Source: Bacillota bacterium (GTDB lineage Bacteria; Bacillota; Clostridia; Saccharofermentanales; Fastidiosipilaceae). From it: DNA of 9,342 nucleotides. This document shows positions 1 to 5,656 of this stretch, one piece after another (position 1 is the stretch's first letter; each line of letters begins with the position of its first letter). The stretch lies in contig JAEZVR010000121.1 of the NCBI GenBank assembly GCA_023420715.1, positions 1 through 9,342 of the forward strand. The letters run 5' to 3'. Below the pieces are notes generated by a model that did no database searches, was not told the DNA's origin, and saw only the letters and a list, made by a program, of their open reading frames with translations. The position numbers and the translations under genes were made by a program.

Positions 1-743
1 ATGACTTGCTCGTGTTGTCCAGATGATCTTGCTTCTAAACGCACCCAATTTTGCCGATTGGGGATTTGTAATTCGGCTGCATCTTCGATTAAAACAAGGC
101 GCTCTGATGATGGAATTTGATCGAGCAAAACATTGAGTAAGGTTGTTTTGCCGGTACCCGTTCCACCGCAGATAAAAATACTCTTTTTGGCCAGAATGGC
201 CTCGTTGAAAAAATCCATCAGAGGAGCTGTTAAAAAGCGCGATTGAATCAGGGCTTCTGCCTCATGCCGAATCCCTGTGAATTTTCTGAGTGTGAGGCAG
301 GCGCCTTCGCTGGCAATGGGCGGTAAAACAGCATTTGCTCTCGTTCCATCGGATAAACGAGCGTCTGCTATGGGTGTGGTTAAGTTGATATGTCGATTGG
401 CACGAGAAAAGAGATTGAGAATAAATTGTTCTAGTACGGTTTCGTTTTCAAATTTAATCTCGCTTGGGTACAATTGGCCGTTGGCTTCGTAATAAATTTC
501 GTCATATCGATTGACCATAATTTCTGTAATTTGCGGGTTGTCCATTAAAGGTTGCAAAACAGACATACCTCTGGTGTGACTGTAAATCCAGTCAAATAAT
601 TTTTGTCGTTCTTCAATCGATATGCCGCTTTTAAACAGATGACGAATAATGGCATGATTCAAAGCTTGTTTGTAGGTTTCATCTGGTGCATCGACGTGTT
701 CGACCATCTCTTTTAAAATTGCATTTTTATAGGTGTCGATCAT
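1..743 (-). CDS. cpaF: CpaF/TadA-family Tad (Flp) pilus assembly ATPase, 3' part cut off by window edge
   Basis: This hexameric secretion ATPase of the type II/IV superfamily powers assembly of Flp pili by the Tad apparatus at the inner face of the membrane. My reverse-strand translation gives 247 residues from the ATG at 743, and the frame is still open at base 1. The N-terminal domain carries the CpaF signature NPQITEIMVN (69-78), followed by PIADARLSDGTRANAVLPP (124-142) and LTLRKF (150-155). The Walker A loop is GGTGTGKTT (193-201), and IEDAAEL (219-225) is the acidic-box/Walker B-like element. The C-terminal third, with the rest of the catalytic core, lies outside the window. The start has an AAAGGA ribosome binding site just upstream, 18 nt after the preceding gene's stop, so the two genes are cotranscribed. 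Family assignment is firm. That it builds a pilus rather than another Tad-like machine is inferred from the family. Confidence 0.95.
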   Translation of the reverse strand, partial: MIDTYKNAILKEMVEHVDAPDETYKQALNHAIIRHLFKSGISIEERQKLFDWIYSHTRGMSVLQPLMDNPQITEIMVNRYDEIYYEANGQLYPSEIKFENETVLEQFILNLFSRANRHINLTTPIADARLSDGTRANAVLPPIASEGACLTLRKFTGIRHEAEALIQSRFLTAPLMDFFNEAILAKKSIFICGGTGTGKTTLLNVLLDQIPSSERLVLIEDAAELQIPNRQNWVRLEARSSGQHEQV

Positions 744-761
744 AGCGGATTCCTTTCAGGT

Positions 762-1502
762 TTAGCGCTGACAGAGAATTTTTCGATGCTGGATGTGATG
801 GTTATCTAAATGCGCTATTGCTTGCGTGATGAACGGATGGTCTTCATGACCATTAAAATAAACTCGATCAATGATTGGGAACCATGGATAATGGCTCGCC
901 CATTGCGCATCAGGCAGATAGAATAAAACCTGTGTTTTTTCGATTGAATTTTGACAAAAGGCTTTGAGGTTTCTGAGCAAGGTTTCCCATGTCTGTGTTT
1001 TAAACCGGTCCAGATCATCCTGGGCTTGAAGTGGTGGGATGAAGAGGTTGCCTTCGCCGATGGGTCGGCAAAAGGCTGTAAATAAGGCGGGATCTTTGCT
1101 GGTGGGTGTTTGCAGGAGTAGTTGAGAGAGGTTTTGTAGACACTGAGCAGGTTGTCTAGACGGATAAAATGCTGTTTTATCCAGAAACAGGCAAGACAGT
1201 TGAAGACGCAACAAATCACTTTGTTGTGTTAAAGGTATGAAAATTAGACGCCTGCCGCCGCGTCCGAGATATTTGACCAGTGTACGCAATGCTTTTAGCG
1301 GAAATTTGGGTTGATGACACCACAAAAGAGATAGCGGTTGTTTTACCCCTTGATTTGCTGTGCAAATACCGAGGTTGGTTTGCTTTGCATGTTGTTGCAT
1401 GGCCATGAAGGGCTTTATGGCTGTTATTAAGGCGTGCTTCCCTTTTGTGCGCAAGCGCTCGATGGTCTGTTTGGTTGTGCTAGGGTTGTTGTGCAAATTC
1501 AT
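762..1502 (-). CDS. CpaE/TadZ-like protein lacking Walker A (degenerate MinD/ParA-fold Tad partner)
   Basis: A 246-residue cytosolic protein directly upstream of cpaF, in the place where clostridial Tad operons carry a CpaE/TadZ-type MinD/ParA-like ATPase. CpaE/TadZ proteins position the Tad machine. Recognisable pattern, from memory of the family: a hydrophobic strand GGRRLIFIPL (82-91) where relatives have GKRVLYINLE; CLQNLSQLLL (121-130) where they have the LSDLLYYL helix; GNLFIPPLQAQDDLDRF (151-167) matching the NLYYLPPxxxxxDL stretch, then a TWETLLRNL helix (171-179); and QVLFYLPDAQ (191-200) with IIDRVYF (210-216) matching the DLP/'D-x-v-y' strands. The P-loop position (about 60-72) reads LWCHQPKFPLKAL with no GGxGKTT, so ATP binding looks lost. 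The start follows a good AGAAGGTGG site. There is no signal peptide or membrane segment. The alternative is an unrelated accessory protein. The family assignment rests on pattern plus context only. Confidence 0.55.
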   Translation of the reverse strand: MNLHNNPSTTKQTIERLRTKGKHALITAIKPFMAMQQHAKQTNLGICTANQGVKQPLSLLWCHQPKFPLKALRTLVKYLGRGGRRLIFIPLTQQSDLLRLQLSCLFLDKTAFYPSRQPAQCLQNLSQLLLQTPTSKDPALFTAFCRPIGEGNLFIPPLQAQDDLDRFKTQTWETLLRNLKAFCQNSIEKTQVLFYLPDAQWASHYPWFPIIDRVYFNGHEDHPFITQAIAHLDNHHIQHRKILCQR

Positions 1503-1506
1503 TGTG

Positions 1507-1603
1507 CCACCTTCTAAATTGCGTTGAAACCAGTTTATGTGAGCACCTGGTTTAGGGTAGTCGTTTTTTTCTGCAAAAACAGACTTTTTTCAACAATTTA
1601 GAA
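1507..1603 (-). promoter_or_regulatory. Structured mRNA leader of the Tad operon, overlapping the ribosome binding site (class unknown)
   Basis: Read on the minus strand, this leader has three helices. P1 pairs TTCTAAATTGTTGAAA (1603-1588) with TTTCAACGCAATTTAGAA (1529-1512), perfect except for a two-base CG bulge. P2 pairs GTCTGTTTTT (1584-1575) with AAAAACGAC (1568-1560), one bulged base, loop of six. P3 pairs AAACCAG (1553-1547) with CTGGTTT (1533-1527). P1 and P3 compete for the same TTT (1529-1527). The 3' arm of P1 contains the first half of the Shine-Dalgarno AGAAGGTGG (1515-1507), and CTACC in the P2-P3 linker (1560-1556) could pair with its GGTGG. The pairings are visible in the sequence. 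A role in translation control, and whether this is RNA rather than a DNA operator, is inference. Confidence 0.5.
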
Positions 1604-1626
1604 ACGTTTGGCGAAACTGTTTTGAC

Positions 1627-1655
1627 TTGATCCGATCATTTTAATGTGCTAAACT
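1627..1655 (+). promoter_or_regulatory. Promoter of the SAM riboswitch–metK transcript
   Basis: A -35 element TTGATC (1627-1632), a 17-base spacer and an extended -10 TGC-TAAACT (1647-1655) place the transcription start near 1661-1663. That is two to four bases before the first paired base of the riboswitch P1 stem. A nearby TTGACT (1622-1627) is a better -35 hexamer, but its spacing to this -10 is 22. Confidence 0.6.
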
Positions 1656-1664
1656 CCGAATGAA

Positions 1665-1762
1665 TCTTATCAAGAGTGGTGGAGGGAGCGGCCCGAAGAA
1701 GCCCGGCAACCAGCAGATCTGTATGGTGCCAAATCCGACAGGATATTTCCTGAGAGATGAGA
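1665..1762 (+). promoter_or_regulatory. SAM-I (S-box) riboswitch aptamer
   Basis: This is a cis-acting RNA that binds S-adenosylmethionine and lowers metK expression when SAM is plentiful. P1 pairs TCTTATC (1665-1671) with GATGAGA (1756-1762). Between them lie the S-box hallmarks in order: AAGAGTGGTGGAGGGA (1672-1687), the kink-turn/pseudoknot strand GCCCGAAGAAGCCCGGCAACC (1691-1711), GGTGCCAAATCC (1725-1736), the P4 hairpin CAGGA/TCCTG (1739-1752) and GAGAGATGAGA. CCTGAGAG (1749-1756) can pair with the terminator arm CTCTCGG (1779-1785) with one bulge, giving the antiterminator expected without SAM. The class assignment rests on sequence consensus and on metK directly downstream. Confidence 0.96.
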
Positions 1763-1776
1763 CAGTTTGTGTTTAG

Positions 1777-1803
1777 AACTCTCGGATGCCCGAGGGTTTT
1801 TTT
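1777..1803 (+). terminator. Riboswitch-controlled intrinsic terminator
   Basis: The stem CTCTCGG (1779-1785)/CCGAGGG (1790-1796) has loop ATGC and is followed by seven T (1797-1803). AA/TT pairs extend the base. It sits 15 bases before the metK start codon. The loop contains an in-frame ATG at 1786 that would lengthen MetK by 11 residues; that ATG lies in the terminator and has no ribosome binding site, so it is not the start. Confidence 0.92.
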
Positions 1804-1818
1804 ATTGAAGGAGATCGT

Positions 1819-3036
1819 ATGCAAGAACCTTTAATTAAATTAGCGCCTGGTCACTATTTGTTTTCGTCTGAATCGGTAACAGAAGGTCATCCAGACAAAG
1901 TCTGTGATCAGATATCAGATGCGATACTAGACGAAATTTTACGCTCAGATCCGATGGCTAGGGTAGCTTGTGAAACTGTTGCAACGACAGGCATGGTTTT
2001 AGTCATGGGAGAAATTTCTACGGCATGTTATGTTGATGTTGCTAAAATTGCGCGTGATACCATTTGTGAAATTGGCTATACGAATGCTGCTGGTGTGGGT
2101 TTTTCTGGTGAATCTTGTGCGGTGCTGACGGCAATTGACGATCAGTCTCCCGATATTAGTATGGGTGTGGATAATGCCTACGAAACGCGCCGCTCTGATG
2201 AGCATAGTACTGGTGCTGGGGACCAAGGCATGATGTTTGGTTATGCTTGTGATGAAACCCCTGAGATGATGCCCATGACGCTTGTGTTGGCCCATCAATT
2301 GACAAAACAATTGGCAAAGGTGCGCAAAAACGGCGTCTTACCGCTTTTAAGACCGGATGGAAAAGCCCAGGTGACCATTGAATACAATGATCGCCACGAA
2401 ATTGAACGGATTACAGATATCGTGATTTCCACACAACATGCGCCTGAGTATGATGCAGATCAATTGCGTTCCGATATTATTCGTCAGGTGATTACACCAG
2501 TTATTTCGGCAGGCCTTATTGACGACGAAACTCGCATTTTTGTAAATCCTACGGGGCGCTTTGTGGTCGGTGGGCCTGAGGGAGATTCAGGCTTGACTGG
2601 TCGAAAAATTGTTGTGGATACATACGGTGGTTGGGCTGGTCATGGTGGTGGCGCATTTTCTGGAAAAGATCCGACCAAAGTGGATCGCTCTGCATCTTAT
2701 ATGGCCCGTTATATTGCTAAAAATATCATTGCTTCCGGATTTGCCAAGCGTTGTGAATTGCAATTGGCTTATTCCATTGGGGTAGCACATCCCTTATCGA
2801 TCATGATTGATACATTTGAAACGGGTACTGTTTCGGAGGACGTTTTGGTGCAGGCGGTTCAGATGGTCTTTGATCTTACCCCTGATGGCATTATTCAAAC
2901 CCTAGATTTACGTCGTCCGATTTATCGCCAAACTGCGGCATACGGCCACTTTGGACGTACGGATTTGGATTTGCCTTGGGAAAAGACAAACCGAATTAAT
3001 GAACTTAAAACCGCAGTGGCGCAATTGCTCAATTGA
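1819..3036 (+). CDS. metK: S-adenosylmethionine synthetase (methionine adenosyltransferase)
   Basis: This cytosolic tetrameric enzyme makes S-adenosylmethionine from methionine and ATP, with release of phosphate and pyrophosphate. The product has 405 residues, a normal bacterial length. Visible motifs are SVTEGHPDKVCDQISDAILD (19-38, ATP/methionine binding), GEIST (64-68), DDQSPDISMGVD (107-118), the GAGDQG loop (132-137), LLRPDGK (176-182), PTGRFVVGGPEGDSGLTGRK (244-263) and the phosphate-binding GGGAFSGKDPTKVDRS (276-291), all intact. I start at 1819 because GAAGGAG lies 5-6 bases upstream and because the earlier in-frame ATG (1786) is inside the riboswitch terminator. It is regulated by the SAM-I riboswitch upstream and ends at its own strong terminator, so it is probably transcribed alone. 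It is divergent from the Tad genes. Confidence 0.98.
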   Translation: MQEPLIKLAPGHYLFSSESVTEGHPDKVCDQISDAILDEILRSDPMARVACETVATTGMVLVMGEISTACYVDVAKIARDTICEIGYTNAAGVGFSGESCAVLTAIDDQSPDISMGVDNAYETRRSDEHSTGAGDQGMMFGYACDETPEMMPMTLVLAHQLTKQLAKVRKNGVLPLLRPDGKAQVTIEYNDRHEIERITDIVISTQHAPEYDADQLRSDIIRQVITPVISAGLIDDETRIFVNPTGRFVVGGPEGDSGLTGRKIVVDTYGGWAGHGGGAFSGKDPTKVDRSASYMARYIAKNIIASGFAKRCELQLAYSIGVAHPLSIMIDTFETGTVSEDVLVQAVQMVFDLTPDGIIQTLDLRRPIYRQTAAYGHFGRTDLDLPWEKTNRINELKTAVAQLLN

Positions 3037-3079
3037 CACATGTTCAAAAAAGTTGAAAATGATTGGTTTTTGTTGATTT

Positions 3080-3110
3080 AAAGCGGTGTCAGTGACATCG
3101 CTTTTTCTTT
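3080..3110 (+). terminator. Intrinsic terminator of metK
   Basis: An 11-bp stem, AAAGCGGTGTC (3080-3090) with GACATCGCTTT (3094-3104), has one G·U pair, a three-base loop AGT and a T-rich tail. It lies 43 bases after the metK stop. An open frame from a GTG at 3086 runs into the next gene but begins inside this hairpin, so it does not mark that gene's start. Confidence 0.9.
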
Positions 3111-3151
3111 ACGCTTTTGGTAAATGGTATATAAACCAAAGGAGGGGTAGG

Positions 3152-3943
3152 TTGCTCACCAATGGACTAACAGCAATTCGTCATTTAATTGGTTCACAGT
3201 ATTTAGGTCTGTCGGTTTGTTTGGATTGTGGTAAACCCTTAGTCAATCACCATTTTCTGATGTCAGAAAGCCGAAGGCAATTGGTGCTAGATCAGCGTGT
3301 TTGTTCGTCCTGTTTGGGGCGTTGGCATCTTTTTGATCCCCAAAATGCTCGCCGTCAAATGAAAACGGTTGGTTCTAGGGCATTATCAGGTTATTGCCGG
3401 CATCCGCGTTTAATGGATAGTTATTGTATTAGTGTTGCACCTTATGTGGATCCATTTAAGCGTTATATATCTCGCTTGAAATTCTATGATGGAACCGTCT
3501 ATGCGCCTGTTTTGGGAGATATTTTGTGGTTTGGACTGAGATTGCACTTGTCTTGGTTAAAAACACAGTTTGAGGATGATGCTTTGGTTATTTGTCCCAT
3601 GCCTCTCCATCATCGAAGATTGATGGAACGCGGATATAATCAAAGTGAATTGTTGGCAGAAAGACTTCTGAAGCATTTAAACCGTTTAGGATATGAATGG
3701 CAGTTCATGCCACAGTATCTTAAACGCATTCGACAGACATGCAGACAGAGTGAATTATCCTCATGGTCGGATCGTTTTGCCAATCTGGAACAGGCATTTT
3801 TAGCAGATCGCGCTGTCACTGGTAAGGTCATCTTGTTGGTGGATGATGTGGTGACCTCATCGGCAACTTTGCGTTCAGCCATGCTTACACTGTACGAGCA
3901 AGGTGCAGCGGAAGTTCTGGCTTTAACGGTTTGTCGGGCATAA
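3152..3943 (+). CDS. comF: ComF family protein (ComFC-like: zinc ribbon plus phosphoribosyltransferase domain)
   Basis: ComFC-type proteins are cytosolic and needed for DNA uptake in naturally competent bacteria, but occur widely in others; the biochemical reaction is not settled. Residues 21-60 form a CxxC/CxxC zinc finger (C23, C26, C51, C54). The C-terminal half is a type I phosphoribosyltransferase-like domain with CPMPLHHRRLMERGYNQSE (148-166), an R-x-R-x-T-x-x-x-x-x-QSELS stretch (191-203) and the PRPP loop LLVDDVVTSSATL (228-240). In this loop the usual TTG is TSS, an uncommon loss of glycine. I choose the TTG at 3152: AAAGGAGGGG (3138-3147) precedes it at good spacing, while the farther GTG (3086) lies in the metK terminator. 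That gives 263 residues. No convincing separate promoter was found, so expression may depend on read-through from metK. Confidence 0.88.
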   Translation: MLTNGLTAIRHLIGSQYLGLSVCLDCGKPLVNHHFLMSESRRQLVLDQRVCSSCLGRWHLFDPQNARRQMKTVGSRALSGYCRHPRLMDSYCISVAPYVDPFKRYISRLKFYDGTVYAPVLGDILWFGLRLHLSWLKTQFEDDALVICPMPLHHRRLMERGYNQSELLAERLLKHLNRLGYEWQFMPQYLKRIRQTCRQSELSSWSDRFANLEQAFLADRAVTGKVILLVDDVVTSSATLRSAMLTLYEQGAAEVLALTVCRA

Positions 3944-3971
3944 TCTCGGGATAATTTCTGTACGATAGATC

Positions 3972-4000
3972 ACATCAGGAATAGGTGCCTATGATATACT
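3972..4000 (+). promoter_or_regulatory. Promoter of the 6S RNA gene, with a small palindrome at the spacer
   Basis: An extended -10, TGA-TATACT (3992-4000), lies seven bases before the proposed 6S RNA 5' end at about 4007. The -35 region (3972-3977, ACATCA) is poor, which extended -10 promoters tolerate. ATAGG-TG-CCTAT (3981-3992), a near-perfect palindrome, fills the spacer directly upstream of the -10 and could be a protein site or chance. Confidence 0.55.
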
Positions 4001-4006
4001 AAGAAC

Positions 4007-4178
4007 AACCTGAGATGAGGTTGCTTCTTGTTTTTGAACCTTCATGACTTAAAAGGGAGCTCGGGTCAATGTGGAATACTATCAAGCCTGCTGGACAGGA
4101 CGATAAAAGACCACTGCAGAGCACCCACCTGACGATCCGTTAGGTGTCAAAAGAGAAGCACCGCATTTCGGGCCTTTT
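4007..4178 (+). ncRNA. ssrS: 6S RNA
   Basis: 6S RNA imitates an open promoter and binds the housekeeping RNA polymerase holoenzyme, lowering transcription in stationary phase. The fold can be traced by eye. The closing stem is CCTGAGATG-A-GGTTGCTTCT (4009-4028) with AGAAGCACC-G-CATTTCGGG (4154-4172), about 19 pairs. A large central bubble follows (about 4029-4054 and 4127-4153), whose 3' strand carries the hairpin CACCTGACG/CGTTAGGTG (4126-4146) typical of the family. The apical arm has GGGAGCTC/GAGCACCC (4055-4062/4119-4126), GGTC/GACC (4064-4067/4109-4112) and the end hairpin CCTG/CAGG (4087-4099). The CACCCACCTG and CAAAAGAGAAGC stretches match the family consensus as I recall it. Length is about 170 nt, as usual. 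The 3' end is taken at CCTTTT, with the closing stem acting as terminator. There is no open frame, and no T-box signature is present despite cysS downstream. Confidence 0.85.
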
Positions 4179-4186
4179 GTTATAAT
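4178..4186 (+). promoter_or_regulatory. Extended -10 promoter for the cysS operon
   Basis: TGT-TATAAT (4178-4186) is a consensus -10 with the TG extension and starts at the last base of the 6S RNA. The -35 position (about 4158-4163) is inside the 6S closing stem and poor. The expected start is near 4193, giving a leader of about 60 nt. Nothing else recognisable lies between it and the cysS ribosome binding site. Confidence 0.6.
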
Positions 4187-4252
4187 CCTTTTGTTCAATG
4201 CTTTGTTAGGTGTCCCCTTTATTTTTAATGGGTGATTAATGAGAGGTTAGTC

Positions 4253-5656
4253 ATGAAAATTTACAATACGATGTCACATCAAAAGGAAGTTTTTGAGCCG
4301 TTAGAGCCAGGTAAAGTTAAGATTTATGCCTGTGGACCTACGGTTTACAATTATTTTCATCTTGGAAACGCAAGACCTTTCATTACCTTTGATACATTGC
4401 GTCGGTTTTTTGAATATATCGGGTATGACGTTACCTTTGTTCAGAATTTTACGGATATTGATGACAAAATGATCCGCAAAGCAAATGAAGAAGGCATTTC
4501 TGTTCGTCAGTTAGCCGATCGATACATAGAAGCCTATTTTGAAGACGCGAAGGCTCTGAATATCAAAAAAGCCACGTATCAACCAAAGGCAACTGAAACA
4601 ATGGATGATATCTTGGCGATGATTCAGACCTTGGTTGACAAGGATTTTGCTTATGTCTCTGAGGATGGGGTTTATTTTGAACCAGCAAAATTTGATCAAT
4701 ATGGCGCGTTATCTGGTCATCATTTAGAAGACTTGCTTGCAGGTGCTAGTAATCGTTTAGGAGATACCGATCATAAACGTCATCCGATGGATTTTGCTTT
4801 GTGGAAATTCAAAAAAGAGGGTGAACCATTTTGGGAAAGTCCATGGGGAGATGGACGCCCAGGTTGGCACATTGAATGTTCTGCGATGATTCGAAAATAC
4901 TTAGGAGAAACCATCGACATTCATGGTGGTGGTCAAGATCTGGTTTTTCCGCATCACGAAAATGAAATTGCGCAAAGTGAATGTGCTTCCGGACACCCCT
5001 TTGTTCGATATTGGATGCATAATGGTTTTGTCAACATAGACAATGAAAAAATGTCTAAGTCAGCCGGTAATTTTTTTACGGTTCGAGATATCCTTCAAAC
5101 CTATGATCCAATGGTTTTGCGCTTTTTTATTTTAAGTGGTCATTATCGCAGTCCTCTGAATTTTAGTTACGAGCTGTTGGATATGGCACAAGCCAGTTTA
5201 CAGCGTATTTTGACCTGTTTGAATAACTTAACGTTTTTGATTTCCTCTAAGTCTGGTATCGCTTCAACAGAATTATTAGAACAGGCAAAGCAACGTGTCC
5301 AGCAGGCGCGGGAAGAATTTATTGAGGTTATGTCAGATGACTTAAATACATCCGATGCCGTTCGGGTGATCTTCGATTTGGTGCGCGATGCGAATACCTT
5401 AGCGGCTCAAACAGACGTCACCCCAGATCTTTTAGTCGTATATCGGGAGATGATTGTATCTTTGGGAGATGTGCTTGGACTTGTTTTTGAATCCAATACT
5501 TCCATCCCTCAAGAAGTGCTCGATTTGGTTGCGCGCAGAACAAAGGCAAAACAAGCGCGCGATTTCCAAGTTGCAGATCAAATTAGAGATCAGGTTTTAG
5601 CCATGGGATATAAAATTGAAGATACGCCAGAAGGTCCACATGTCGTCCGAGCTTAA
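4253..5656 (+). CDS. cysS: Cysteinyl-tRNA synthetase
   Basis: This class I aminoacyl-tRNA synthetase attaches cysteine to tRNA-Cys in the cytosol. The product is 467 residues, close to the family norm. The ATP-binding HIGH motif appears as HLGN (36-39) within CGPTVYNYFHLGNARPF, and KMSKS is at 266-270. The active-site zinc ligands C27, C209 (in WHIECSAM), H234 and E238 (in FPHHENE) are all present. The C-terminal part (about 310-467) is the helical DALR/anticodon-binding region, ending in RRTKAKQARDFQVADQIRD, which is typical. ATG 4253 is preferred over the in-frame GTG at 4232 because GAGAGG (4241-4246) precedes it and alignment with relatives begins at MKIYNT. It heads the operon, and its last 17 bases overlap mrnC. 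Confidence 0.98.
   Translation: MKIYNTMSHQKEVFEPLEPGKVKIYACGPTVYNYFHLGNARPFITFDTLRRFFEYIGYDVTFVQNFTDIDDKMIRKANEEGISVRQLADRYIEAYFEDAKALNIKKATYQPKATETMDDILAMIQTLVDKDFAYVSEDGVYFEPAKFDQYGALSGHHLEDLLAGASNRLGDTDHKRHPMDFALWKFKKEGEPFWESPWGDGRPGWHIECSAMIRKYLGETIDIHGGGQDLVFPHHENEIAQSECASGHPFVRYWMHNGFVNIDNEKMSKSAGNFFTVRDILQTYDPMVLRFFILSGHYRSPLNFSYELLDMAQASLQRILTCLNNLTFLISSKSGIASTELLEQAKQRVQQAREEFIEVMSDDLNTSDAVRVIFDLVRDANTLAAQTDVTPDLLVVYREMIVSLGDVLGLVFESNTSIPQEVLDLVARRTKAKQARDFQVADQIRDQVLAMGYKIEDTPEGPHVVRA

Noticed and set aside
277..492. Plus-strand open frame of 71 codons.
   Set aside because: It is antisense to conserved CpaF sequence, including the DARLSDGTRANAV region, and has no supported function. 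A shadow frame.
815..1219. Minus-strand open frame of 134 codons inside the CpaE/TadZ-like gene.
   Set aside because: It overlaps, in another frame, a gene with a good ribosome binding site and recognisable pattern. No independent signal.
1560..1590. On the plus strand the GTCGTTTTT/AAAAACAGAC hairpin is followed by six T, like an intrinsic terminator.
   Set aside because: The stem is almost all A·T pairs, and no plus-strand gene ends here. It is better explained as helix P2 of the minus-strand leader.
1598..1639. A 13-codon minus-strand frame (MIGSSQNSFAKRF) ending in the 5' arm of the Tad leader helix, a possible leader peptide.
   Set aside because: The only GGAG is about 14 bases upstream of the ATG, and the likely minus-strand -10 overlaps this ATG, so it may not even be transcribed. 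No run of regulatory codons is present.
4214..4233. Weak CCC...GGG hairpin in the cysS leader.
   Set aside because: Only a few interrupted pairs; nothing distinguishes it from chance.
4007..4252. T-box leader for cysS.
   Set aside because: No AGGGTGGNACCGCG T-box sequence and no antiterminator/terminator pair before cysS. The region folds as 6S RNA instead.
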